This document shows, in pieces, positions 41,189 to 47,171 of a stretch of 47,171 nt of DNA. Numbering within the stretch: the stretch's first letter is position 1; every line of letters begins with the position of its first letter. Origin of the DNA: Comamonadaceae bacterium (GTDB taxonomy: Bacteria; Pseudomonadota; Gammaproteobacteria; Burkholderiales; Burkholderiaceae_C); the NCBI GenBank assembly GCA_947458305.1, contig CANGZO010000001.1, forward strand, positions 1 through 47,171, given 5' to 3'. The translations under genes were made by a program, and so were the position numbers. The notes under the pieces are model-generated. The model saw only the letters and a list, made by a program, of their open reading frames with translations. It ran no database searches and was not told the DNA's origin.

Positions 41189-41548
41189 TTATTCAATAGG
41201 TTCGCTGACACATTGCAGTGGATGACCCGCCTGTTTGGCTGCGTCCAAAACCTGATCCACCTTGGTAGCGGCCACGTCCCGCGAGTAAACGCCACAAACG
41301 CCTTTGCCGTCCAAGTGGATTTTGAGCATGATTTGGGTGGCTGATTCCCTGTCTTTGCTGAAAAACTCCTGGATGACCATCACGACAAACTCCATCGGTG
41401 TGAAATCGTCGTTGAGCATCGCCACTTGGTACATCTGAGGCGGTTCAATTTTTTGGGTGCGCCGCTCAAGCACCACCGCATCGCCTCCATCGGGCGTTCG
41501 GGGTGTCACAGTCGGCAGCGTCGGATTTAGAGGTTTTTTCGTTGCCAT
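41189..41548 (-). CDS. clpS: ClpS adaptor for the Clp protease
   Basis: ClpS binds proteins with destabilising N-terminal residues and delivers them to ClpAP. The 119-aa protein has a flexible N-terminal extension (1-35) and the core YQVAMLNDDFTPMEFVV (about 40-56), where NDDFTPM forms the substrate pocket, plus HLDGKGVCGVYSRDVAATK. There is no ribosome-binding site before the ATG, but a TAGAAT box ends six bases upstream, so the message may be leaderless. It is divergent from the csp gene, as in E. coli cspD/clpS. Confidence 0.96.
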   Translation of the reverse strand: MATKKPLNPTLPTVTPRTPDGGDAVVLERRTQKIEPPQMYQVAMLNDDFTPMEFVVMVIQEFFSKDRESATQIMLKIHLDGKGVCGVYSRDVAATKVDQVLDAAKQAGHPLQCVSEPIE

Positions 41549-41554
41549 GAATTC

Positions 41555-41560
41555 ATTCTA
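41555..41560 (-). promoter_or_regulatory. Possible -10 box of clpS, leaderless arrangement
   Basis: TAGAAT on the minus strand ends six bases before the clpS ATG (spacer GAATTC). The predicted start of transcription falls on or next to the ATG. No Shine-Dalgarno is present. The -35 position is weak. Confidence 0.4.
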
Positions 41561-41647
41561 TCGATGCTTTCAAGCCCTTTGAGGCTGCAGCACGAAAAGT
41601 CTTGATGCCCAGCGGCCAAAAAACATCGCCCCCGGGAAAACCTCACA

Positions 41648-41653
41648 TTGACA
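41648..41653 (+). promoter_or_regulatory. Possible -35 box of the csp gene
   Basis: TTGACA matches the -35 consensus perfectly and lies 60 bp before the csp ATG in the 159-bp clpS/csp gap. At 17-bp spacing the -10 hexamer would be TCAAAC, which is poor, so the call is tentative. Confidence 0.3.
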
Positions 41654-41707
41654 AATTCATCAAGAAATACTCAAACTGATTCATCAGATAAAAAATGGAG
41701 ACAGGGT

Positions 41708-41989
41708 ATGCCCCAAGGCACGGTCAAATGGTTCAACGATGCCAAGGGTTTTGGCTTCATCCAGCCCGATGGCGGAGGGGCTGACGCCTTCGCCCATTTT
41801 TCGGCCATCGAGATGGCGGGTTTCAAATCCCTCAAAGAGGGTCAAAGGGTCAGCTTTGACTTGATCGAGGGAGAAAAAGGATTTTTGGCGGTTCGAATTC
41901 AAGCCGAGCAAGCCACACCAGAAGCCATCCGACCCGCCACCGATGCCACCACACCCCTGAGCGATGGTTCAGGGATCGGGCCCAACTAG
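41708..41989 (+). CDS. cspD: Cold-shock domain protein, CspD-like, with C-terminal extension
   Basis: The 93-aa protein has one cold-shock domain (1-67) with RNP1 KGFGFI and RNP2 DAFAHF. FAHFSAIEMAGFKSLKEGQ is closer to CspD (FAHYSTI) than to CspA, and the gene is divergent from clpS-clpA as cspD is in E. coli. CspD binds single-stranded DNA/RNA and can inhibit replication in stationary phase. The last 26 residues are an extra Ala/Thr/Pro-rich tail. I start at the ATG at 41708, seven bases after GGAG; the open frame runs 20 codons further upstream without similarity. Confidence 0.85.
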   Translation: MPQGTVKWFNDAKGFGFIQPDGGGADAFAHFSAIEMAGFKSLKEGQRVSFDLIEGEKGFLAVRIQAEQATPEAIRPATDATTPLSDGSGIGPN

Positions 41990-42021
41990 GCCATACCGCT
42001 CTTTGCCACGGCCTCGCTGGC

Positions 42022-42050
42022 TTGATCATTTATGCTCGGTGGCTTGCAAT
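42022..42050 (+). promoter_or_regulatory. Possible promoter of the DUF192 gene
   Basis: TTGATC (42022-42027) and TGCAAT (42045-42050) are separated by exactly 17 bp. The predicted transcript would begin about 15 bp before the ATG at 42073. Both boxes are imperfect matches. Confidence 0.35.
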
Positions 42051-42072
42051 ACTTCATGCCCTCTCGCATCCC

Positions 42073-42576
42073 ATGAATCGCCTCACCCTTTTGACTCGTA
42101 TTTTTCCAGCACGGTCTTTTTCGTTCCTGAATAGATGCTTTGGGCTATTGATTTGGCTTGGCTGCAGTTCAAGCTTTGCCCAAGGCACACCTCAAATGGG
42201 TTTAGAGCGCACACAACTCATGGCAGGCATGCACCGCCTGGATGTTCAGTTGGCCCAAACACAGGAGCAACGCCAAATCGGCTTGATGTGGCGCAAGGAC
42301 ATGCCGCAGCACGAAGGCATGTTGTTTGTTTTTGACCAACCCAGCACCCAGTGCTTTTGGATGCGCAACACACTGATTCCGCTCACGGCTGCATTTTTGG
42401 AAGACGACGGCACCATCGTCAACTTGGCGGACATGAAACCCTTGAACGACGATTCGCACTGCTCCACAAAACCCGTGCGCTTTGTCCTTGAAATGAACCA
42501 AGGCTGGTTTGCCAAGCGACAAATCAAGCCCGGCTTCAAATTGGGTGGCTCGGTCTTTGGCAAACGACCGAACTGA
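42073..42576 (+). CDS. DUF192 family exported protein
   Basis: The 167-aa product has a signal peptide (hydrophobic 19-32, ending near SSFAQG) and a DUF192 domain recognised by QRQIGLMWRKDMPQHEGMLFVF, CFWMRNTLIPL and the final IKPGFKLGG. The function of the family is not established; proteins are usually periplasmic or membrane-attached and small. I prefer the ATG at 42073 because it gives a more normal signal; an in-frame ATT/ATG region 17 codons upstream is possible. Its stop is 2 bp from the convergent DUF1840 stop. Confidence 0.82.
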   Translation: MNRLTLLTRIFPARSFSFLNRCFGLLIWLGCSSSFAQGTPQMGLERTQLMAGMHRLDVQLAQTQEQRQIGLMWRKDMPQHEGMLFVFDQPSTQCFWMRNTLIPLTAAFLEDDGTIVNLADMKPLNDDSHCSTKPVRFVLEMNQGWFAKRQIKPGFKLGGSVFGKRPN

Positions 42577-42578
42577 GT

Positions 42579-42926
42579 TCAAACACCCCAAACCAGGTCA
42601 GTTGGGGTCGCCACGCATTGTTTGAGCAACTTGATCATCGGGCTGGCGCGCTGAGCCAACCGAACAGCATCAAGCTCAGACTCTGGGGGGGTGACCTCTA
42701 AAGCATCCTGTTTTTTGCCTTTTTGGGCATCTTGACTGCGCTGAGCACGAAGGGCTTCGTCTTGGGCCACCGCCGATTCCAATTTGGCCAATACCTGAGG
42801 CATGTCTTGGCTGAGAACGATCCCTTTGACCGGGTCATCTCCCAGCATGATTTTGAGCAACCTTCGGCCATCGGCCTCCAGCATGATGAGATCGCTGGTG
42901 ATTTGGCTTTTGAATTTGAACAACAC
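42579..42926 (-). CDS. DUF1840 domain protein
   Basis: The 115-aa protein begins MLFKFKSQITSDLIMLEADG, closely fitting the DUF1840 family found in betaproteobacteria. The second half has a Gln/Lys-rich variable stretch and the terminal ASPMIKLLKQC segment. No enzymatic motif, signal or membrane segment is seen, and no function is known. It starts 20 bp after ihfA and probably ends the rplT-pheST-ihfA run. Confidence 0.8.
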   Translation of the reverse strand: MLFKFKSQITSDLIMLEADGRRLLKIMLGDDPVKGIVLSQDMPQVLAKLESAVAQDEALRAQRSQDAQKGKKQDALEVTPPESELDAVRLAQRASPMIKLLKQCVATPTDLVWGV

Positions 42927-42946
42927 GGCTGGCTCCTTGAAAAGAT

Positions 42947-43297
42947 TCAGCGGCCCACCATCTCCACACCTTCGTCTTCAACAGCATCGCCCTGAACCAA
43001 AGCCTTGAGTTTATGGCTGGCATGGAAGGTGGCGACACGACGTGCATCAATAGGAATCAATTCTCCGGTGCGTGGGTTACGACCTGGACGTGCCGCCTTG
43101 GTGCGAATCTGAAAATTCCCAAATCCAGAAATTTTGACCTCTTCTCCCGCCATCAATTGCTCGACCACCAGGTCAAAAAATGCATCCACCATGTCCTTGG
43201 ATTCGCGCTTGTTCAAGCCAATCTGCTCGTACAACAAGTCGGCCAAATGGGCTTTGGTCAGCGCTGGCGTCTCAAGGGATTCAAAACTGATTTGCAT
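42947..43297 (-). CDS. ihfA: Integration host factor alpha subunit
   Basis: IHF alpha pairs with IHF beta to bend DNA at specific sites, aiding transcription, replication and recombination. The 116-aa protein shows the HU/IHF fold with LTKAHLADLLYEQIGLNKRE, GEEVKISGFGNF and the beta-arm RPGRNPRTGE with its intercalating proline. I start at the ATG at 43297, with GAGG seven bases upstream; a TTG four codons earlier overlaps pheT. It follows pheT by 8 bp as in E. coli pheST-ihfA. Both termini extend slightly beyond E. coli IhfA (99 aa). Confidence 0.95.
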   Translation of the reverse strand: MQISFESLETPALTKAHLADLLYEQIGLNKRESKDMVDAFFDLVVEQLMAGEEVKISGFGNFQIRTKAARPGRNPRTGELIPIDARRVATFHASHKLKALVQGDAVEDEGVEMVGR

Positions 43298-43305
43298 GGA
43301 AGGCC

Positions 43306-45735
43306 TCAAGAACGCAGACGCGCAGATAACTGCTGCGTTAAAGCCAAGACCACACTTTTCATGACAGCCTCAATTTGAAGGTCGGTCAAAGTGGCCTCAT
43401 CGCTGTGCAAACTCAAGCGCACGGCCAGACTCTTCTCGCCCACAGCCAAACCACCGGCTGACTCGGCCTTTGGTCGGTAAATGTCAAACAGCACCGCATC
43501 ACGCAGCAACCCCTGGGTAGGCGCTGTGTGGATGGCTGCCATCAATTGGGCATGTGTGACCTGCTCATTGACGATGACCGCGATGTCTCGCTCCACCGAC
43601 TGGTGTTTGGCCACCGCTTGCGCCACAGGCACCTGACGGGCCGTGACAGCATCGAGAGTCAGCTCAAACACCACGGGCGCGCTGGTCAAATCCCACGCCT
43701 GACGCCAGCGGGGATGTAACTCCCCCACATGACCGATCAGAACGCCATCGAGAAGCACCTGGGCCGAGCGTCCGGGGTGCATGGCCGGGTGTTCTGCGGC
43801 CACAAATTCGGCTTGACGCGGGGCCAAGAGCTTTTCCACATCGGCCTTGACGTCGTAAAAATCGACTTGGCAGGCCTTGCCCTGCCAGCTCAATGACTCG
43901 ACCGGGCCCCAAGCCATACCGGCCACACGCATGGGTTGGTCAAATCCTTCCACGGTGGTGTCGCTGCTCTGCACCGAAGCATTGCGCAAGAACACACGGC
44001 CCAGCTCGAACACGCGCACGCGATCGGCCTTTCGGTCGGCGTTGAACTTGACCACTTGCAGCAGCGAGCCGATCAGGCTCGAGCGCATCACGCTCATCTG
44101 GCTGGCAATCGGGTTGAGCAGGCGGATCGGGCTGGTGATGCCTGCCAAGTCTTTTTCCCACGCTTCTTCGACAAAGCTGTAGTTGATGGTTTCTTGGTAC
44201 CCCAAAGCGGCAATAGCTCGTCGCACTGCCGATGGACTGCGCTCAGTCTCAGGGCGCACCTTGGCGGTAATGGGAGCCAGAGGCGGATTCGTAGGCAGGT
44301 TGTTGTAGCCCACCATGCGGGCCACTTCTTCGATCAGGTCTTCTTCGATCTGCAAATCGAACCGGAAGCTGGGCGGCGTCACGGTGACGGCGCCCTCGCC
44401 TTCAGCCACTTGCAGACCCAAGCCGCGCAAGGCGTCAGCGCATTGCCGCTGCGTCAAAGGCATGCCAATCACCTTGACCGCACGGGCCACGCGCAGCGTG
44501 ACGGGCTTGATGGCTGGAATGTTCAGAATCTGGTCGTCGACGGGGCCGACTTGGGTCTCGGACGTGCCGCAAATGTCCAGCACCAATTGGGTGATGCGCT
44601 CAATGTGCTCCACCGTCAACTGCGGATCCACGCCGCGTTCGAATCGGTGACCCGCATCGGTCGAAAAGTTGTAGCGGCGCGAGCGGCCAGCAATCGAGGT
44701 GGGCCACCAGAAGGCGGCTTCGATGTAGATGTTTTGGGTGTCGTCGGACACGGCAGTGGCGTCACCACCCATGATGCCGGCCAGAGACTCGACTTGGCGG
44801 TCATCGGCGATCACGCCGACCTTGTCATCAACCGTCACGGTATTGCCATTGAGCAGCTTGAGCGTTTCACCGGGATTGCCCCAACGCACTTGCAGGCCAC
44901 CGTGAATTTTGTCGAGGTCAAAGATGTGCGAAGGCCGCCCGAACTCGAACATCACGTAGTTGGAGATATCCACCAACGGGCTCACACTGCGCTGGCCACA
45001 ACGTGCCAGGCGGTCCACCATCCACTGTGGGGTTTGGGCCTTCGTGTTCACGCCCTTCACCACACGACCGCTGAAGCGGCCGCACAGATCGGGGGACTGG
45101 ACATTCACGGCCAGCTTGTCGCTGATCTGGGTGGCCACAGCCGGAAACGATGGCGCCTTGAGTGGCGCACCGGTAAGGGCCGACACTTCGCGGGCAATGC
45201 CGTAAACACTCAAGCAATGCGCCAAATTGGGCGTCAACTTGAGCGTCATCAGGGTGTCGTCCAGATTCAGGTACTGACGGATGTCTTGACCCAAAGGTGC
45301 GTCGAGTGGCAACTCCAGCAATCCACCATGGTCATCGGCGATTTTCAGCTCTTTGGCCGAACACAGCATGCCATGGCTCTCCACACCACGCAGCTTGCCC
45401 ACTTTGATCAAGAAAGGCTTGCCGTCTTCACCGGGTGGCAGCTCGGCACCCACCATGGCGCAAGGCACACGGATACCCACTCGGGCGTTGGGCGCGCCGC
45501 AGACGATGTTCAGCAGGCTTGCCTGCCCCACGTCCACCTGGCACACACGCAAACGGTCGGCGTTCGGGTGCTGCACGGCTTCCTTGATTTCGCCAACCAC
45601 GATGTGGGTGAAAGGCGGGGCTACGGGCTCGAGTTCTTCCACTTCAAGGCCGGCCATGGTCAAGGTATCGGCCAGTTGCTGTGTCGTCAGGGGCGGGTTG
45701 CAGAATTCGCGCAACCAGGATTCGGGAAATTGCAT
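43306..45735 (-). CDS. pheT: Phenylalanyl-tRNA synthetase beta subunit
   Basis: PheT forms the alpha2-beta2 phenylalanyl-tRNA synthetase. The 809-aa product opens MQFPESWLREFCNPP and includes the tRNA-binding EMAP-like domain (VVGEIKEAVQHPNADRL), the B3/B4 editing region, B5, the inactive synthetase-like core, and the FDX-ACB domain at the C terminus (VERDIAVIVNEQV). Length matches the family (about 795-810). It starts 22 bp after pheS. Confidence 0.97.
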   Translation of the reverse strand: MQFPESWLREFCNPPLTTQQLADTLTMAGLEVEELEPVAPPFTHIVVGEIKEAVQHPNADRLRVCQVDVGQASLLNIVCGAPNARVGIRVPCAMVGAELPPGEDGKPFLIKVGKLRGVESHGMLCSAKELKIADDHGGLLELPLDAPLGQDIRQYLNLDDTLMTLKLTPNLAHCLSVYGIAREVSALTGAPLKAPSFPAVATQISDKLAVNVQSPDLCGRFSGRVVKGVNTKAQTPQWMVDRLARCGQRSVSPLVDISNYVMFEFGRPSHIFDLDKIHGGLQVRWGNPGETLKLLNGNTVTVDDKVGVIADDRQVESLAGIMGGDATAVSDDTQNIYIEAAFWWPTSIAGRSRRYNFSTDAGHRFERGVDPQLTVEHIERITQLVLDICGTSETQVGPVDDQILNIPAIKPVTLRVARAVKVIGMPLTQRQCADALRGLGLQVAEGEGAVTVTPPSFRFDLQIEEDLIEEVARMVGYNNLPTNPPLAPITAKVRPETERSPSAVRRAIAALGYQETINYSFVEEAWEKDLAGITSPIRLLNPIASQMSVMRSSLIGSLLQVVKFNADRKADRVRVFELGRVFLRNASVQSSDTTVEGFDQPMRVAGMAWGPVESLSWQGKACQVDFYDVKADVEKLLAPRQAEFVAAEHPAMHPGRSAQVLLDGVLIGHVGELHPRWRQAWDLTSAPVVFELTLDAVTARQVPVAQAVAKHQSVERDIAVIVNEQVTHAQLMAAIHTAPTQGLLRDAVLFDIYRPKAESAGGLAVGEKSLAVRLSLHSDEATLTDLQIEAVMKSVVLALTQQLSARLRS

Positions 45736-45757
45736 GACTCGTGTCTCGGCTTGGAAA

Positions 45758-46795
45758 TTACTGGAACTGATTCAGAAAGCGCACATCGCCGTCAAAGAAC
45801 AGGCGCAGGTCGTTCACGCCGTAGCGCAGCATGGTGAAGCGGTCCATGCCCATGCCAAAGGCAAAGCCGATGAACTGCTCGGGGTCGAGACCCATGTTGC
45901 GAACCACGTTCGGGTGCACTTGGCCTGAGCCACCCACTTCGAGCCACCGACCGGCCAAAGGGCCGCTTTGGAACTGGATGTCGATCTCAGCACTGGGCTC
46001 GGTGAAGGGGAAAAAGCTGGGGCGAAAGCGCAGCACCAGGTCGTCGCTTTCGAAGAAGGTGCGGCAAAAATCGGTGACCACGACCTTGAGGTCTTTGAAG
46101 CTCACGTTCTCGCCAATCCACAGGCCTTCGCATTGGTGGAACATGGGCGAGTGAGTCGCATCGCTGTCCACGCGGTAGGTACGGCCAGGGGCAATCACGC
46201 GAATCTCGGGCATGCCCTGACCCGCATCGAGCTGGTTGCGGTAGCGCTTGACGTGCTGCACCGCATGGCGAATCTGCATCGGGCTGGTGTGCGTGCGCAG
46301 TAAATGACCGCCTTCGACGTAGAAGGTGTCATGCATGGAGCGAGCTGGGTGGTCTTCGGGTGTGTTGAGCGCGGTGAAATTGAACCAGTCGGTCTCGATC
46401 TCGGGGCCTTGGGCCACCTCGAAACCCATGGAGCCAAAAATATTTTCGACCCGCTCCAACGTGAGTGATACAGGGTGCAAGCCACCTGCGTTGACACTGC
46501 GACCCGGCAGCGTCACATCCAGCGCCTCGGCCTTGAGTTGGGCTTGCAACTCGGCATCGGCCAGCGCTTGGCGACGGTCATTCAGCGCAGCCTCAATCGC
46601 CTGCTTGGCGATGTTGATGGCAGCACCACGTGTTTTCTTGTCATCCACGCTCAAAGCGGCCATGCCCTTCATCAGTTCGGTGATGCGACCGGCTTTGCCC
46701 AGAAAGAGGGCTTTGGCATTTTCCAGGTCAGCAGGTGTCTGTGCCTGCAAAAAACTCTGGCGGGCAGATTCGACCAGGGTGTCCAGCTCATTCAT
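45758..46795 (-). CDS. pheS: Phenylalanyl-tRNA synthetase alpha subunit
   Basis: PheS carries the class II catalytic site charging tRNA-Phe. The 345-aa product has an N-terminal coiled coil (1-90) and class II motifs: motif 1 around HPARSMHDTFYV, motif 2 FHQCEGLWIGENVSF and motif 3 GFAFGMGMDRFTMLRYG. The ATG at 46795 lies in a TCATGAATG context. A strong hairpin terminator sits 22 bp before it, between rplT and pheS, so expression could be controlled by attenuation. Confidence 0.97.
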   Translation of the reverse strand: MNELDTLVESARQSFLQAQTPADLENAKALFLGKAGRITELMKGMAALSVDDKKTRGAAINIAKQAIEAALNDRRQALADAELQAQLKAEALDVTLPGRSVNAGGLHPVSLTLERVENIFGSMGFEVAQGPEIETDWFNFTALNTPEDHPARSMHDTFYVEGGHLLRTHTSPMQIRHAVQHVKRYRNQLDAGQGMPEIRVIAPGRTYRVDSDATHSPMFHQCEGLWIGENVSFKDLKVVVTDFCRTFFESDDLVLRFRPSFFPFTEPSAEIDIQFQSGPLAGRWLEVGGSGQVHPNVVRNMGLDPEQFIGFAFGMGMDRFTMLRYGVNDLRLFFDGDVRFLNQFQ

Positions 46796-46902
46796 GATGG
46801 GAATTTCGTAGATGACAAAATAAAAAAGGGATTGAAGCTTTTGCGAGCCTCAATCCCTTTGATCGAGTGCGTGTCACAGGCCCATAGGCCCATGCCACTC
46901 AT
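46792..46902 (-). other. Possible 36-codon leader frame between rplT and pheS
   Basis: An ATG four bases after the rplT stop opens a 36-codon frame that runs through the terminator hairpin and ends at a TGA overlapping the pheS ATG. It contains four Phe codons, at positions 23, 26, 27 and 34, in a segment reading KSFNPFFILSSTKF. There is no clear ribosome-binding site. T-rich terminators naturally yield Phe codons, so this may be chance. Confidence 0.25.
46817..46860 (-). terminator. Terminator/possible attenuator between rplT and pheS
   Basis: On the minus strand AAAGGGATTGA and TCAATCCCTTT form an 11-bp stem, extended by two more pairs after a mismatch, around an 8-nt loop. Six T, an A and four T follow. 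It lies 47 bp after the rplT stop and before pheS, the same place as the pheST attenuator of enteric bacteria. Confidence 0.85.
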
Positions 46903-46906
46903 GGAC

Positions 46907-47171
46907 TCAAGCTGCGGCCAATTTGGCTTTGACTTGGTTCACGATGCCAGCAAAAGCGGCCTTGTCGTGCACGGCGATGTCCGCCAGCATCTTACGGTCG
47001 ATTTCGATGGCAGCCTTCTTCAGGCCGTTGGCGAATTGGCTGTAAGTCAGACCGCATTCACGCGCAGCGGCGTTGATACGGGCAATCCACAACTGACGGA
47101 ACACACGCTTTTTGGTGCGGCGGTCACGGTAGGCGTATTGGCCAGCCTTCATCACCGCCTGTTTGGCGATA
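46907..47171 (-). CDS. rplT: 50S ribosomal protein L20, N terminus outside window
   Basis: L20 binds 23S rRNA early in 50S assembly and, in some bacteria, represses its own operon. The visible 87 residues begin IAKQAVMKAGQYAYRDRR and continue through FRQLWIARINAAAREC to the C terminus. About 32 residues of the basic N-terminal arm lie beyond the window end. In E. coli the order is infC-rpmI-rplT-pheM-pheS-pheT-ihfA, which fits here. Confidence 0.97.
   Translation of the reverse strand, partial: IAKQAVMKAGQYAYRDRRTKKRVFRQLWIARINAAARECGLTYSQFANGLKKAAIEIDRKMLADIAVHDKAAFAGIVNQVKAKLAAA

Noticed and set aside
41955..41974. CCCTGA/TCAGGG hairpin at the end of the csp gene
   Set aside because: It lies inside the coding region and has no T-run, so it is not called as a terminator.
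43936..45837. 633-codon open frame opposite pheT
   Set aside because: pheT is certain on the minus strand; the opposing frame is rich in His/Arg/Gln and has no recognisable domain.

Overview
The window is ordinary, densely packed chromosomal DNA of a betaproteobacterium, most likely order Burkholderiales and family Comamonadaceae (a Limnohabitans-, Rhodoferax- or Polaromonas-like organism). This rests on moderately high GC, on gene order (smc-zipA-ligA; pepA-holC divergent from lptFG; rplT-pheS-pheT-ihfA; clpA-clpS divergent from a csp gene) and on the style of the proteins. No 16S rRNA is present, so the genus is inference. I see no phage, IS element, CRISPR array, restriction system or obvious genomic island, and every recognised gene looks intact apart from the two cut by the window ends (tRNA-Ser and rplT).

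Layout: 1-1.4 kb tRNA-Ser(GGA) and a branched-chain amino-acid-type binding lipoprotein. 1.5-3.8 kb pepA-holC-small ORF (minus), back to back with lptF-lptG-cbiX (3.8-6.4 kb, plus), then cysB, a PLP aminotransferase, a lipoprotein hydrolase and def (to 10.2 kb). 10.2-17.0 kb smc-zipA-ligA (minus; chromosome organisation, division and DNA joining). 17.1-22.7 kb dapC-dapE-prmB and an ABC-F ATPase (plus). 22.7-27.5 kb tolB-pal-cpoB-yeeE-tcdA and tRNA-Lys(UUU) (minus). 27.7-29.5 kb msbA-type exporter (plus). 29.5-37.1 kb a tightly packed nine-gene minus-strand run yebC-purD-acyltransferase-hemF-nadD-rsfS-rlmH-maf-rng. 37.2-38.7 kb a HerA-like DUF853 ATPase (plus). 38.8-41.5 kb clpS-clpA (minus), divergent from a cspD-like gene; then DUF192 (plus) and DUF1840, ihfA, pheT, pheS and rplT (minus) to the right end.

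Themes: envelope biogenesis (lptFG, msbA, tolB-pal-cpoB, acyltransferase), translation and RNA maintenance (pheST, rplT, def, prmB, rlmH, rsfS, rng, tcdA, ABC-F), sulfur and siroheme metabolism (cysB, cbiX, yeeE) and lysine/diaminopimelate synthesis. Many genes overlap by ATGA or sit a few bases apart, and three convergent pairs are separated by only 2-9 bp. No intergenic stretch exceeds about 210 bp.

I did not find a clearly novel system. The observations most worth following are: tcdA immediately upstream of tRNA-Lys(UUU), one of its expected substrates; an RsfS with a 130-residue Lys/Ala/Pro-rich histone-H1-like tail; a tolB-pal-cpoB cluster detached from tolQRA; a terminator with an overlapping small frame between rplT and pheS; and several genes with -10-like boxes so close to the ATG that leaderless transcripts are possible.
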